Both the position numbers and the translations under genes were made by a program. DNA of 64,000 nucleotides from Parabacteroides merdae ATCC 43184 (GTDB lineage Bacteria; Bacteroidota; Bacteroidia; Bacteroidales; Tannerellaceae), in the NCBI RefSeq assembly GCF_025151215.1, contig NZ_CP102286.1, positions 3,906,001 through 3,970,000 of the forward strand, in the 5' to 3' direction. Below are positions 1 through 9,244 of this stretch, in pieces. Numbering within the stretch: position 1 is the stretch's first letter; the number at the start of each line of letters is the position of its first letter. The notes beneath the pieces are model-generated. The model was not told the origin of the DNA and did not search any database. It saw only the letters and a program-made list of their open reading frames with translations.

Positions 1-1
1 T

Positions 2-871
2 ACCTTTATTTCTAATCACCGCGATATTGTATTGGATGCCTCTTTTTTGAACGTCATGCTGTATGATGTAGGGTATGGAATGACACAGGTTGCTATTGGT
101 AATAACTTGTTGATCCGTCCGTGGATCGAAACGCTGGTTCGTTTGAACAATAGCTTCATCGTGAAACGCAATGTCCCGGTGCGCCAGATGTTGGAAGTGA
201 GTAAAGTCCTTTCCGCTTATATCCGTCGTACGATCACGGAGACGAAAGAATCCATCTGGATCGCGCAACGTGAAGGTCGTGCCAAGGATTCGGATGACCG
301 TACCCAGGGCAGTATCTTGAAGATGCTGAACATGAGTGGTGACAAGGATATCCTGTCAAACCTGATGGAATTGAATATTTTTCCGGTTGCAATCTCGTAC
401 GAGTTCGATCCGTGCGATTTCCTGAAAGCAAAGGAGTTTCAGCAGAAACGCGATGATCCGGACTTTGTGAAGAGCCAGCGTGACGACCTGTTGAGCATGG
501 AAACCGGTATCCTGAATAACAAGGGACGTGTTCATTTCACCTTGACGTCGCCGATTAACGATCAGTTGGCGCAATTGGATCCGAATATGGAAAAGAATGA
601 GTTGATCGCCGCTATCGCCTCCATTATCGATAAGGAGATTTACAAGCACTATCGTTTTTATCCTTGCAACTATGTTGCCTATGATATGCTGACAGGCACA
701 CGCCGTTTCAGCGAACACTATGGATTGAAAGATAAAAAGCAGTTTGAAGATTATCTGCAAGGTCAGTTGGATAAGATTGTATTACCGAACAAGGATGAAG
801 CATTTTTGCGTACGAAAATCTTGGAAATGTATACGAATCCATTGAAGAATTTTTTTGCTAATCAGGAATAA
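2..871 (+). CDS. Acyltransferase, PlsC/PlsB-like (5'-truncated by window edge)
   Basis: Only the last 289 codons are present; the reading frame is open to the first base of the window. The visible N-terminus reads SNHRDIVLDASFLN, in which HRDIVLD is the catalytic HX4D box of glycerolipid acyltransferases (block I). This is followed by RNNSFIVKRN, an arginine-containing segment resembling block II. The family transfers acyl groups to glycerol phosphate or lysophosphatidate at the inner membrane. No long hydrophobic segment is visible in this part. A TTG at 32 would give a shorter ORF but would cut off the catalytic histidine, so the true start lies upstream of the window. A terminator-like hairpin follows 28 bp after the stop. 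The acyltransferase assignment is strong; the exact substrate is unknown. Confidence 0.75.
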   Translation, partial: TFISNHRDIVLDASFLNVMLYDVGYGMTQVAIGNNLLIRPWIETLVRLNNSFIVKRNVPVRQMLEVSKVLSAYIRRTITETKESIWIAQREGRAKDSDDRTQGSILKMLNMSGDKDILSNLMELNIFPVAISYEFDPCDFLKAKEFQQKRDDPDFVKSQRDDLLSMETGILNNKGRVHFTLTSPINDQLAQLDPNMEKNELIAAIASIIDKEIYKHYRFYPCNYVAYDMLTGTRRFSEHYGLKDKKQFEDYLQGQLDKIVLPNKDEAFLRTKILEMYTNPLKNFFANQE

Positions 872-898
872 GGTCAAACGTGTTTCATCACGATCTTT

Positions 899-940
899 CA
901 GGCCCGGATTTCACATCGTGTGATTCGGGCCTGAATTATT
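899..940. terminator. Terminator-like hairpin after the acyltransferase
   Basis: CAGGCCCG at 899-906 pairs exactly with CGGGCCTG at 926-933, with further partial pairing in the loop, followed by AATTATTTCT. It sits between two convergent genes (acyltransferase + and hybrid sensor -) and could end both. Confidence 0.6.
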
Positions 941-979
941 TCTGTTAGTAAGTTGGATTTTGTTTAGGCACACCTTTTT

Positions 980-3900
980 CTATTTATTCTCTTTCGCATA
1001 ATTCGACGGGCTCATACCGAATTGCTTGATAAAGGCGGACCAGAAATAAGACTGGGAGCTGAAGCCTGTAGCTTCCGAAATCTCATAGATCTTCATATTC
1101 CCCTGTATCAACAGCTCGGCAGCCTTTTTCAGACGGCTTATCTTGATTAACTCGTTAGGAGTCAGGTCGGAGATGGCACGGATTTTCCGGTACAAGGTCG
1201 GGCGGCTCAGGTGCATCAGGTCTGCGATCATATTTACATCTAAGGCTGGATTGCCGATATGCTCGTTGATGATCTCGTTCAGCTTTTCCAGAAAACTTTC
1301 GTCCGCTTTGGTATAGGCCATCGATTTCATATTCGCTATAGGAGAGTTGAAATAGAATTTGCGTATATTGTCGCGGTTGGAGATCAGATTGGAAATCTGC
1401 GCCATCAGCAGGTTGGTGGAGAAGGGTTTGTCCAGGTAAGCGTCGGCTCCTAATTCCAGACCTTCCAGGCGTGACTGTATGGTGTTTTTGGCTGTCAGCA
1501 GGATGACCGGGATATGGCTGAATTCGATCTCCGTCTTTACCTCTTTCAAAAGGGCGAAGCCATCCATGACAGGCATCATCACGTCGCTGATGATCAGTTG
1601 AATGCTGTGTTTCTTTAATAACGTGATTGCTTCGGCTCCGTTTCCGGCTATCTCTACATTATATAACTGGTTGACTTCATCGGCGATGAAAACGGCCATT
1701 TCTTTATTGTCTTCGACGATCAGGATCGTCGGGCGCGATTCGTCGTGGACGAATTCTATTTTTTGAGGTACGGTTTGCGTTATAGCCTCTTCTTCTGTCT
1801 GCTTGATGGATTCGGGCAGCTTGACGGGCAAGGTCAGGCGGAACATCGTCATGAATGGGCTGTCGGCAAAAGTCTCCAACTGCAAGCTACCGTGGTGCAT
1901 CTCTGCCAATGAACGTGCCAAGGGCAATCCAAGCCCTGTCCCCGGTTTATCCGTAGCGCCTTCTTTCACCCGGAAGAAAGGTTCGAATATTTTTTCCTTT
2001 AATTCTGCAGGGATAGGAGTGCCATCGTTGATAAAGTCTATCGTGAATGTCTCATAATCGGGAGAAAGTTGCAGGCGTATAATGATGCTGCCGGATGCAT
2101 ATTTGATTGCGTTTGTAAACAGGTTGCTGAATATCTTTGTGATCGCTTCTTTATCCACGAACACGTACAATTCCGGCAAAGACAAGTCGAGGTTCAGCAA
2201 CAGGTTGTGTGCCGTTGCCGATTCTTGGAACCGCTTGGCTGTATCGTTTAGGAGCGAGACGATCTCCGTTCGGACGAAACTGAGGCGGTATCCTTCTATC
2301 TCTGTTTTGCGGAAGTCCAACAATTGGTTGACCAATGACAGGAGGCGGGATACATTTTTATCCATCAACGTAAGCGACTTATTCTCTTTTTCCCCGATCT
2401 TGTCGGATTTCAGGAGACGTTCGAGCGGGTTCTTGATCAGGGTGAGCGGCGTACGGATCTCATGAGCGATATTGATGAAGAAATCGATCTTGGCCTGATA
2501 CAGTTCCTTCTCTTTCTGATCTTCGAACAACTGCATGTTGTAGGCCATTGCCCGTTTGGTTTTCCGGCGCCAAGACCAGAAGAAGCCGACGATGATGGCG
2601 AGAGTGACGACAATATAAGAAGCATATGCCGGAGTCGATGCCCACCAAGGGGGCAAAACGGTAATATTCAGTCGTGTCGGAGTGTCGCTCCAGTTGTTCG
2701 ACAGGTTGGCAGCCCGTACCTCGAAGGTGTAGTCGCCCGGATGTAATTCAGCGAAATAGACCGTGTTGCGTTCTCCGATCGGAATCCATTCCTTGTCCAT
2801 ATTTCCCATCCTGTATGCATACTGGATGGATTTAGGGGCGATGAAGTTGAGTGCGGAGAAGTTGATGCTGAATGTGGATTGCTTGTAGGTCAGCGTGATC
2901 TTCTTAGCCTCTGATTCGGCGGAAGAGTTGATGATGCGTTTCTCTCCGGCTTCATTCTGGATTTCGAGGCTTCCCAAATGGACGTTCATCTTCTCGGCTG
3001 CCGGGATTACTTCGGATGGCTTGAAATGGATAAAGCCTTTGACCGAACCGAAATAGAAAGTCCCTTCGTTGTCTTTGAAGGCGGAGTTATCGTTGAATTG
3101 GCGAGTGATGAGTCCGTGGGATTCCGTGTAGGTCGTGATCTTACCGGTTCCTGTTTCCAGGCTGACCAGTCCGTTGGCCGTACTGATCCATAAGGTTTCG
3201 TTTTCGTCAGGTAGGATGCGGAAAGCAACATTGCTCGGCATACCGTTTTTGACGGTGTAATGTAGGGATTCGCCGGTTTGGAAGTCGTATTTGATAACCC
3301 CTTCTACGGTAGCAAACCACATATTGCCGTCTTTGTCCTCGCAGGCGTCGTTAACGAAATTGTGGCGCTGGGTGTTCAATTTGTCGTACGGCAGATACAT
3401 GCCGGTATTGCTGATCGGATTATAATAGAAACTGCGGTTGAACATGCCGGTCCAGATTCTTCCTAAGCGATCTTCGTAAATGCAGTTTACTGCGAAAGGA
3501 GGAAATTGCGGGGCATACAGGAAACGGTCGTTCAGGAAGTCATATTTATAGATACCGTCATCGGTCCCGACATAGACTTGTCCCTCCTGCAATACTTTGA
3601 TGCAGCGGACGGTGCTGTTCTTTACCGTCAGCGAGTCTTTCAGCAGGTTGTAATGCTTGATGACCTTTCTCGTCTTGATATCCATCAAGTCGATGCCGTG
3701 GATAACGTGTCCGATCCAGAGCCGGTCGCCTGATGCAGCCAAGCCTCGGATATTGGTGTGCGACAAGCCGTTTCCCCCCGGAACCGGCTGGTAGTTGGTG
3801 AATGTCCCGGTTTTCTTTTCCAAGCAGTTGATGCCCGCATCTTCCGTCCCGACCCATATATTACCGTATATATCGGTACAGATATCGCGGATTACTTCTC

Positions 3901-4948
3901 CTTTCATCGAATATTGCCCGTCCCAGGGATAATGCACATGGAAAGGGCGGAAAGGGGAATAGTAGTTGAGGCCGTTTTGGTGGAAACAAATCCAGATGCC
4001 GTTCTCCCTGTCTCGGCAGAATGCAGAGATGAAATGGCTCGATAAGGCGTATGGGTCCAATGGGTCCTGACGGATACGGGTACACTCGCCGGTGTTGACC
4101 TTATAGATAAACAATCCGGAGTCTGTCCCGATCCACAATTCGTCCTTGTCTTTTTCGAGGAAGCTGTTGATCAGGATCGTAAGCTGGTTGATCTTTTGAA
4201 TGTTCAGATCCTGGTAGTCGCGTGTGGCCGGATCGAATATCTTCACGTCGTCATGCTCGAAAGCGATGTAAATGCGATCAGTCGTAGGAGAGGGATATAA
4301 CATGGAAAGTTTCCGTGGCGTGTTCGGGGATGAGTGGGCGAATACATTATAGGACTCCATCGTCTCGTCTTCCGGATTCAGCAATGAAATCAACCCGTCC
4401 GAACTCCCGATCCAGATACTGTTTTCGCGGGTAATGCAAAAAGAGGTGTAGCTTTGGTTGTCTTCCGGAGCGAAGATACGGAACTGGCTGTCCTCCGTAT
4501 TGAACCGGATCAGGTTACCGTCCATCAGTATCCATAGTTTATTGTCTTTGTCGAACTGGAAGATGTCGATCCCTTTGTCTGCTGTGAAAGGAATGTGCCG
4601 GAACGATTCCTTTTCATCGTCATACTGATATAATCCCGAAAGCGTCCCTACCCACAAGTCGCCGTTCATGTCGCACCCCAGGCATGTGATCCAGTTGCTT
4701 CCCAATGTCTCGGTTTCGTCGGGGTCGTTACGGAATACTTTGAACGTATATCCGTCGAAGCGGTTCAGACCGTCGCGTGTCCCGATCCAGATATATCCTT
4801 TCCTGTCCTGCACGCAACAAGTGGCCATATTGTCGCTGAGTCCGTTTTCGACCTGATAATGGCGGAAAAGATAGTTACTGTCGTCTGCATATGTCCGGGT
4901 GAGACAAAATATGAATAGGATGGATAAGATTAACTTCAGATGTTTCAT
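980..4948 (-). CDS. Hybrid two-component system sensor/regulator (HTCS)
   Basis: 1322-aa one-polypeptide signalling protein of the Bacteroidota HTCS class. It has a signal peptide (about residues 1-21), then repeated WIGT..GL propeller motifs forming two periplasmic seven-bladed sensor propellers (to about 690), a Y_Y_Y domain (about 700-770, ending LPPWW) and one membrane span near 785-805. A histidine kinase follows with HEIRTPL at H829, an ATPase domain ending GTGLGLPLARSLAEMH, a receiver domain with LIISDVMMPVMDG (phospho-acceptor D1122), and a C-terminal AraC-type DNA-binding domain (about 1215-1320). It is divergent from the MFS transporter at 5171, separated by 222 bp, so that transporter is a likely target. 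HTCS ligands are usually sugars or nucleosides taken up by the neighbouring locus; the ligand here is not visible. A near-consensus -7 box (TATCTTTC) lies just upstream. Confidence 0.93.
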   Translation of the reverse strand: MKHLKLILSILFIFCLTRTYADDSNYLFRHYQVENGLSDNMATCCVQDRKGYIWIGTRDGLNRFDGYTFKVFRNDPDETETLGSNWITCLGCDMNGDLWVGTLSGLYQYDDEKESFRHIPFTADKGIDIFQFDKDNKLWILMDGNLIRFNTEDSQFRIFAPEDNQSYTSFCITRENSIWIGSSDGLISLLNPEDETMESYNVFAHSSPNTPRKLSMLYPSPTTDRIYIAFEHDDVKIFDPATRDYQDLNIQKINQLTILINSFLEKDKDELWIGTDSGLFIYKVNTGECTRIRQDPLDPYALSSHFISAFCRDRENGIWICFHQNGLNYYSPFRPFHVHYPWDGQYSMKGEVIRDICTDIYGNIWVGTEDAGINCLEKKTGTFTNYQPVPGGNGLSHTNIRGLAASGDRLWIGHVIHGIDLMDIKTRKVIKHYNLLKDSLTVKNSTVRCIKVLQEGQVYVGTDDGIYKYDFLNDRFLYAPQFPPFAVNCIYEDRLGRIWTGMFNRSFYYNPISNTGMYLPYDKLNTQRHNFVNDACEDKDGNMWFATVEGVIKYDFQTGESLHYTVKNGMPSNVAFRILPDENETLWISTANGLVSLETGTGKITTYTESHGLITRQFNDNSAFKDNEGTFYFGSVKGFIHFKPSEVIPAAEKMNVHLGSLEIQNEAGEKRIINSSAESEAKKITLTYKQSTFSINFSALNFIAPKSIQYAYRMGNMDKEWIPIGERNTVYFAELHPGDYTFEVRAANLSNNWSDTPTRLNITVLPPWWASTPAYASYIVVTLAIIVGFFWSWRRKTKRAMAYNMQLFEDQKEKELYQAKIDFFINIAHEIRTPLTLIKNPLERLLKSDKIGEKENKSLTLMDKNVSRLLSLVNQLLDFRKTEIEGYRLSFVRTEIVSLLNDTAKRFQESATAHNLLLNLDLSLPELYVFVDKEAITKIFSNLFTNAIKYASGSIIIRLQLSPDYETFTIDFINDGTPIPAELKEKIFEPFFRVKEGATDKPGTGLGLPLARSLAEMHHGSLQLETFADSPFMTMFRLTLPVKLPESIKQTEEEAITQTVPQKIEFVHDESRPTILIVEDNKEMAVFIADEVNQLYNVEIAGNGAEAITLLKKHSIQLIISDVMMPVMDGFALLKEVKTEIEFSHIPVILLTAKNTIQSRLEGLELGADAYLDKPFSTNLLMAQISNLISNRDNIRKFYFNSPIANMKSMAYTKADESFLEKLNEIINEHIGNPALDVNMIADLMHLSRPTLYRKIRAISDLTPNELIKISRLKKAAELLIQGNMKIYEISEATGFSSQSYFWSAFIKQFGMSPSNYAKENK

Positions 4949-5118
4949 ATATGACTTTGCTATTATGGGCGAAAGATACTGAAAAATGTATTATGGATTT
5001 CCTTTTATTGTGTCACGGATTTCATAAATCATCTCAATAAGGGTGATAACGGCAGAGAATGAGATGAATACGGAAAAGATTGCAACAAGGTCAAACAAAC
5101 CGGCCGTGGAGGAATCGA

Positions 5119-5126
5119 TACATTTG
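5119..5126 (+). promoter_or_regulatory. Bacteroidota -7 box for the MFS gene
   Basis: TACATTTG matches TAnnTTTG and lies 44 bp upstream of the ATG at 5171. No convincing -33 TTTG at the usual spacing. Confidence 0.45.
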
Positions 5127-5170
5127 TACCATGTGAAACACAGGTAATAAAAACCTTTTATTCTAATAAT

Positions 5171-6403
5171 ATGAATACTCTTACTACAAAACAAGGAATC
5201 GGAACGAAGGTTCAACTCTGCACAATGATGTTTATGCAGTATATGCTGAGTGCAGTCTGGTGGGTTCCTTTAGCCGCTTATCTTTCCCATACGCTTAAAT
5301 TGGAAGTGTATCAAGTCTCGTTGGTATTAAGTGCGATGGCTATCGGTGCGATGGCATCCTCTTTTATCGGCGCGATAGCCGACCGTTATTTTGCCGCAGA
5401 GAAGATCTTGGCTGTATTGAATATACTGACAGGTGCCTTTTTGCTTCTGGCTGCCCAGCAGACATCATTTGTTCCTCTTATGGCATGTGTCGTGCTGGCC
5501 ATGCTTTGCCATATGCCGACACAGAGCCTGACCAGTACGATCGCCATGAGCCATACGCCTTCGGAACAGTTTCCGCGTATCCGTATGTTCGGTTCGGTAG
5601 GATGGGTAGCTTCCGGTATCTTCAGCGTGATCGCCCTTCATGTGATGCATTTATCCGCTTTCGATGATACGAACCTGCCGATGTATTGTGGCGCCGCTGT
5701 CTGTTTCGTGGCTGCGCTTCTGAACTTGCGACTGCCGCACACCCCGCCTTCGGTCGATAAGAGTGCCGGTATCTCGGTGATGGATATAACCGGCTTCAGC
5801 GCTTTCTCCCTGATGAAGGATAAGAATTACCGGGTTTTTATGATTCTGACGTTCTTGGCTATCATCCCGTTCAACTTGTACCATGTATATGGTTCGATGA
5901 TTCTCGCCGACGAGCATGTGCAGAATATAACGGTGACGCTGAACCTCGGGCAGTTGGCCGAAATGTTTTTCCTGGTCATCACCACTTCTATACTGATAAA
6001 GTCGGGGATTAAGAATACCTTGATCTTCGGTATGATCGCTCTCGTGGTCCGGTATGCTTCGTTCTATATCGGTGCGGAGACCGGTCTGCAATGGTTCTAT
6101 TATATCGGGATTATCGTACACGGGTTGATCTTCGGCCTCTTCTTTGTCGGTGGCCAGGTCTATACGGACAATGTGGCTCCAAAAGAAATGAAAGCACAGG
6201 CACAGGGTTTGCTCTTCTTCCTGGTGTGGGGCATCGGCTTCCTGATCGGGACGCTTTGGAATGGCTGGCTGATCGGCCTTTTCCGTGACGGGGATAAATG
6301 TGATTGGCCTGTCGTCTTTGCCATCTCGACCCTGTTCTCGTTCGTCTTGTTGATCCTTTTTGTCTTTTTATTTAAACCGGTAGCATTAAAGACTAATAAA
6401 TAG
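5171..6403 (+). CDS. MFS transporter, nucleoside:H+ symporter (NupG)-like
   Basis: 410-aa polytopic inner-membrane protein with about 12 hydrophobic segments. The N-terminal MMFMQYMLSAVWWVPLAAYL and the PRIRMFGSVGWVASG segment resemble the NupG/nucleoside-permease branch of the major facilitator superfamily, and GAIADRYF is the A-like loop between TM2 and TM3. The likely role is proton-driven import of a nucleoside or related small solute. It stands alone, divergent from the HTCS gene, and is followed by a good terminator at 6483. Pairing with a propeller-type HTCS suggests substrate-induced expression; the substrate assignment is only family level. Confidence 0.75.
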   Translation: MNTLTTKQGIGTKVQLCTMMFMQYMLSAVWWVPLAAYLSHTLKLEVYQVSLVLSAMAIGAMASSFIGAIADRYFAAEKILAVLNILTGAFLLLAAQQTSFVPLMACVVLAMLCHMPTQSLTSTIAMSHTPSEQFPRIRMFGSVGWVASGIFSVIALHVMHLSAFDDTNLPMYCGAAVCFVAALLNLRLPHTPPSVDKSAGISVMDITGFSAFSLMKDKNYRVFMILTFLAIIPFNLYHVYGSMILADEHVQNITVTLNLGQLAEMFFLVITTSILIKSGIKNTLIFGMIALVVRYASFYIGAETGLQWFYYIGIIVHGLIFGLFFVGGQVYTDNVAPKEMKAQAQGLLFFLVWGIGFLIGTLWNGWLIGLFRDGDKCDWPVVFAISTLFSFVLLILFVFLFKPVALKTNK

Positions 6404-6482
6404 TAAAGAGTAGTAAAGTAATAATTTTATCAAACCCTTTTAATTCTCAAGATCAAATATATTATCACACGCCAGATGTAAT

Positions 6483-6520
6483 GCGGGCTGTCCAACAACT
6501 TTGGATGGCCCGCTTTTATT
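6483..6520 (+). terminator. Rho-independent terminator after MFS gene
   Basis: GCGGGC (6483-6488) pairs with GCCCGC (6508-6513), with an inner TCCA/TGGA extension, followed by TTTTATT. Confidence 0.75.
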
Positions 6521-6656
6521 GATGGGAATTAGCTCCGGGCACTTATTTTTCCTTTTTCATAGTTACTGTTTTTTTATTTGTTACGTGATCTACAAATATG
6601 TATATTGTATTATTAATTAATCAACAAATACACAGGTATTAACAGCATTACTACCA

Positions 6657-6753
6657 CTCCTTTACTTTTCGCCCTTAGTCGAAAAGGTTTTTGACCCGTG
6701 TCGAAAAGGCTTTTGACCAAGGGCGAAAAGGTTTTCGACTAAAGGCAAAAGGT
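6657..6753. repeat. 22-bp tandem repeat array with inverted ends
   Basis: Three 22-bp units at 6679-6700, 6701-6722 and 6723-6744 share (T/G)CGAAAAGG(T/C)TTT(T/C)GAC. Degenerate partial units flank them (6657-6678 and 6745-6753). Each unit core is quasi-palindromic (GTCGAAAA.TTTTTGAC). The outer parts are perfect inverted complements: CTTTTCGCCC (6665-6674) with GGGCGAAAAG (6721-6730), and TTAGTCGAAAA (6675-6685) with TTTTCGACTAA (6732-6742). It lies in the 617-bp gap between the MFS terminator and rocD; apart from this array, the terminator and the -7 box I see nothing else in that gap. Confidence 0.8.
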
Positions 6754-6965
6754 CTATGAGCAGGCAGTTTGACAATAGTAGCATGGCGATTGTCACTTAA
6801 ATAGAACCTTCCGGGGCCCGACTTTATCCCTGATGGAGGCAGACGTAAGCGGTGAAACTCCTTTTACTACCGGCATTCATCTGTCCGATGCCGACAGAAA
6901 GGAATGACACTGGCGTATGTTTCTTAACATACTCTTTTGGGTGACATAATGTTAGCCTTATTTCT

Positions 6966-6973
6966 TATCTTTG
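6966..6973 (+). promoter_or_regulatory. -7 box for rocD-arginase
   Basis: TATCTTTG matches TAnnTTTG, 47 bp before the rocD ATG. A TTTG at 6936-6939 is too far away (26 bp) to be a normal -33 element. Confidence 0.5.
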
Positions 6974-7020
6974 AGACAAGGACGTAAGAAACGCTTACAG
7001 TCTGCTAATTTTAAATCTGA

Positions 7021-8235
7021 ATGAAGATGAGACCGGAAGATTACATCACCCGTGAGGGGAAGTTTGGTGCGCACAACTATCATCCCCTGCCTGTCGTTCT
7101 CCAGAAGGGAGAAGGTGTTTATGTTTGGGACGTGGAAGGAAAACGATATTTTGATTTCCTGTCCGGCTATTCCGCCCTGAGCCAAGGGCATTGTCATCCG
7201 AAGATCATTAAGGCACTTACCGACCAGGCACAGCAGTTGACACTAGTGTCGCGTGCTTTCCATGCCGATATTTTAGGAGAGTACATGGAGTTTGCCTGCA
7301 AGTTCTTCGGGTATGACAAACTGTTGCCGATGAACACCGGAGCCGAGGCGGTCGAAACGGCTCTGAAGCTGGCGCGGCGCTGGGGATACCGGGTGAAGGG
7401 GATAACCCCTGAACATGCGAAGGTCGTCGTCTGCAGCGAGAACTTTCACGGACGGACGATCACGATCATTTCTATGAGTACCGATCCCAGTTCGTATGCG
7501 GACTTCGGGCCTTATACGCCTGGTTTTATCAAAGTGCAATATAATAATGTGGCCGAATTGGAAGAGGCATTGAACGATCCGGACGTAGTCGGTTTCTTGC
7601 TGGAACCTATACAAGGGGAGGCTGGCGTGGTCGTCCCCGACGAGGGGTATTTGCGTAAGTGTTATGACCTCTGCCGGCAACATAACGTCCTCTTTATCGC
7701 CGATGAGATCCAGACGGGTATCGGACGCACCGGTAAACTGCTTGCCTGTGATTATGAGAATGTCCATCCTGACATACTGATTTTAGGTAAGGCTTTATCC
7801 GGAGGTGTCACTCCTGTCTCGGCGGTCTTTGCCGACGATGAGATCATGTTGACGATCGCTCCGGGTGAACATGGTTCCACCTATGGCGGTAACCCGTTGG
7901 CTGCCCGTGTAGCGATAGCTGCCCTTGAGGTGGTGCGTGACGAGCATCTTTCGGAGAATGCTTTCGAAATGGGTATCCTTTTCCGCAGTGAAATGGAGAA
8001 GATCGACAATCCGATGATCCGCCAGGTGCGTGGAAAAGGACTTTTGAATGCTGTTGTCACTGAGCCGCGAGGTGGAAAAGCGGCCTGGGATATCTGTTTG
8101 GCACTGAAAGAAAAAGGATTGATAGCCAAGCCAACGCACGACCATATCATCCGTTTCACTCCCCCGTTGGTTATTGACCGGGATCAGATGATGGAGGCTA
8201 TTGGCATTATTAAAGATACGTTCGCTCAATTTTGA
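7021..8235 (+). CDS. rocD: Ornithine aminotransferase
   Basis: 404-aa class-III PLP aminotransferase. [19 protein letters not shown] (about 105-123) is the phosphate-binding region, FIADEIQTG carries the PLP-nitrogen aspartate (D228), and [10 protein letters not shown] places the Schiff-base lysine at K257. [14 protein letters not shown] is also typical of the family. It converts ornithine plus 2-oxoglutarate to glutamate-5-semialdehyde plus glutamate in the cytosol. The arginase gene begins 6 bp after its stop, so the two enzymes form a short arginine-to-glutamate route in one transcript. The start could also be the ATG at 7027; the length is normal for the family. Acetylornithine aminotransferase (argD) is the main alternative; the arginase neighbour argues for rocD. 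Confidence 0.88.
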   Translation: MKMRPEDYITREGKFGAHNYHPLPVVLQKGEGVYVWDVEGKRYFDFLSGYSALSQGHCHPKIIKALTDQAQQLTLVSRAFHADILGEYMEFACKFFGYDKLLPMNTGAEAVETALKLARRWGYRVKGITPEHAKVVVCSENFHGRTITIISMSTDPSSYADFGPYTPGFIKVQYNNVAELEEALNDPDVVGFLLEPIQGEAGVVVPDEGYLRKCYDLCRQHNVLFIADEIQTGIGRTGKLLACDYENVHPDILILGKALSGGVTPVSAVFADDEIMLTIAPGEHGSTYGGNPLAARVAIAALEVVRDEHLSENAFEMGILFRSEMEKIDNPMIRQVRGKGLLNAVVTEPRGGKAAWDICLALKEKGLIAKPTHDHIIRFTPPLVIDRDQMMEAIGIIKDTFAQF

Positions 8236-8241
8236 TTGCCT

Positions 8242-9138
8242 ATGAAGATAAATGTGATAGGAGTACCTCTCAATTTAGGGTGTGACCGCGAAGGTGTGGA
8301 GCGCGCTCCGAACCATCTGCGTGAACGGGGCCTGATGAGGATTATCCGTAAAAACGGACATCGGGCCTTCGATCTGGGTAATCTGTATGTTCCTTTGGTT
8401 TCGGAGGCGGATAAGTTTGCCAGAGGGCGGAGCTTGAAATATCTGGATGCGATTGTCGAAGTCAATAATAACCTGGCAGAGCTGGTCTACGACACGTTGC
8501 GCGGAGGGGCTTTCCCTTTGGTGATAGGCGGAGATCATTCGTTAGGGTTGGGCAGTGCGTCAGGGGTGGGAAAGAGCTTTGATGATTTCGGTATCATCTG
8601 GTTGGATGCGCATGGCGACATCAATACGAGCGAGACTTCTCCCAGCGGCAATATTCATGGGATGCCGCTTAGCGCCTTGATGGGGATGGGGAGCGAAGAA
8701 TTAGTCAATATCTATGCGCCCGGCAATAAGGTGAACCCGCAGAATGTCTTCCTGGTCGGGACCCGGAGCCTGGATGAAGGGGAGCAGGCTTTGATCGAGC
8801 GTGAGCAGTTAAGCGTTTATACGATGGACATGATCCACCTGAAGGGTATCGGTTTTGTTGCCGAAGATATCAAACGGAAGCTAAAGGAACGGAAGATACG
8901 GAATGTCCATTTCAGCATAGACGTGGACAGTATCGATCCCCGCTTTGCACCCGGTACAGGGACACGCGTGTGCGAAGGGTTGATGCCGGACGAGTTCAAG
9001 GATTTCGTCGAACATATACTATTCACCAATCTGATCAAGTCGATGGATCTGGTCGAGCTGAATCCCGAACTGGATGTGAACGATCAGACAACCAATCTAT
9101 GCTTGGACATAATCGATTATATAACAGCCCGTTTGTAA
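8242..9138 (+). CDS. rocF: Arginase
   Basis: 298-aa ureohydrolase. The binuclear manganese ligands are all present: GGDHS (H99), WLDAHGD (D122, H124, D126) and SIDVDSIDP (D227, D229). The family hydrolyses arginine (or agmatine) to ornithine (or putrescine) plus urea. Arginase is favoured over agmatinase because the upstream gene uses ornithine. A TTG at 8236 could extend it by two residues, but the ATG at 8242 gives the natural MKINVIGVP start. It is translationally close to rocD (6-bp gap) and almost certainly cotranscribed. Confidence 0.88.
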   Translation: MKINVIGVPLNLGCDREGVERAPNHLRERGLMRIIRKNGHRAFDLGNLYVPLVSEADKFARGRSLKYLDAIVEVNNNLAELVYDTLRGGAFPLVIGGDHSLGLGSASGVGKSFDDFGIIWLDAHGDINTSETSPSGNIHGMPLSALMGMGSEELVNIYAPGNKVNPQNVFLVGTRSLDEGEQALIEREQLSVYTMDMIHLKGIGFVAEDIKRKLKERKIRNVHFSIDVDSIDPRFAPGTGTRVCEGLMPDEFKDFVEHILFTNLIKSMDLVELNPELDVNDQTTNLCLDIIDYITARL

Positions 9139-9244
9139 GCGGATTCTATTGTTGAGAATGGGACTTGGGGTTCCTCGTAGAAGAAACTGTCTTGAAACTC
9201 CAAGAGCCGTTCTTGAAGCGGCAAGCATATCCGAAACCGTTTCT

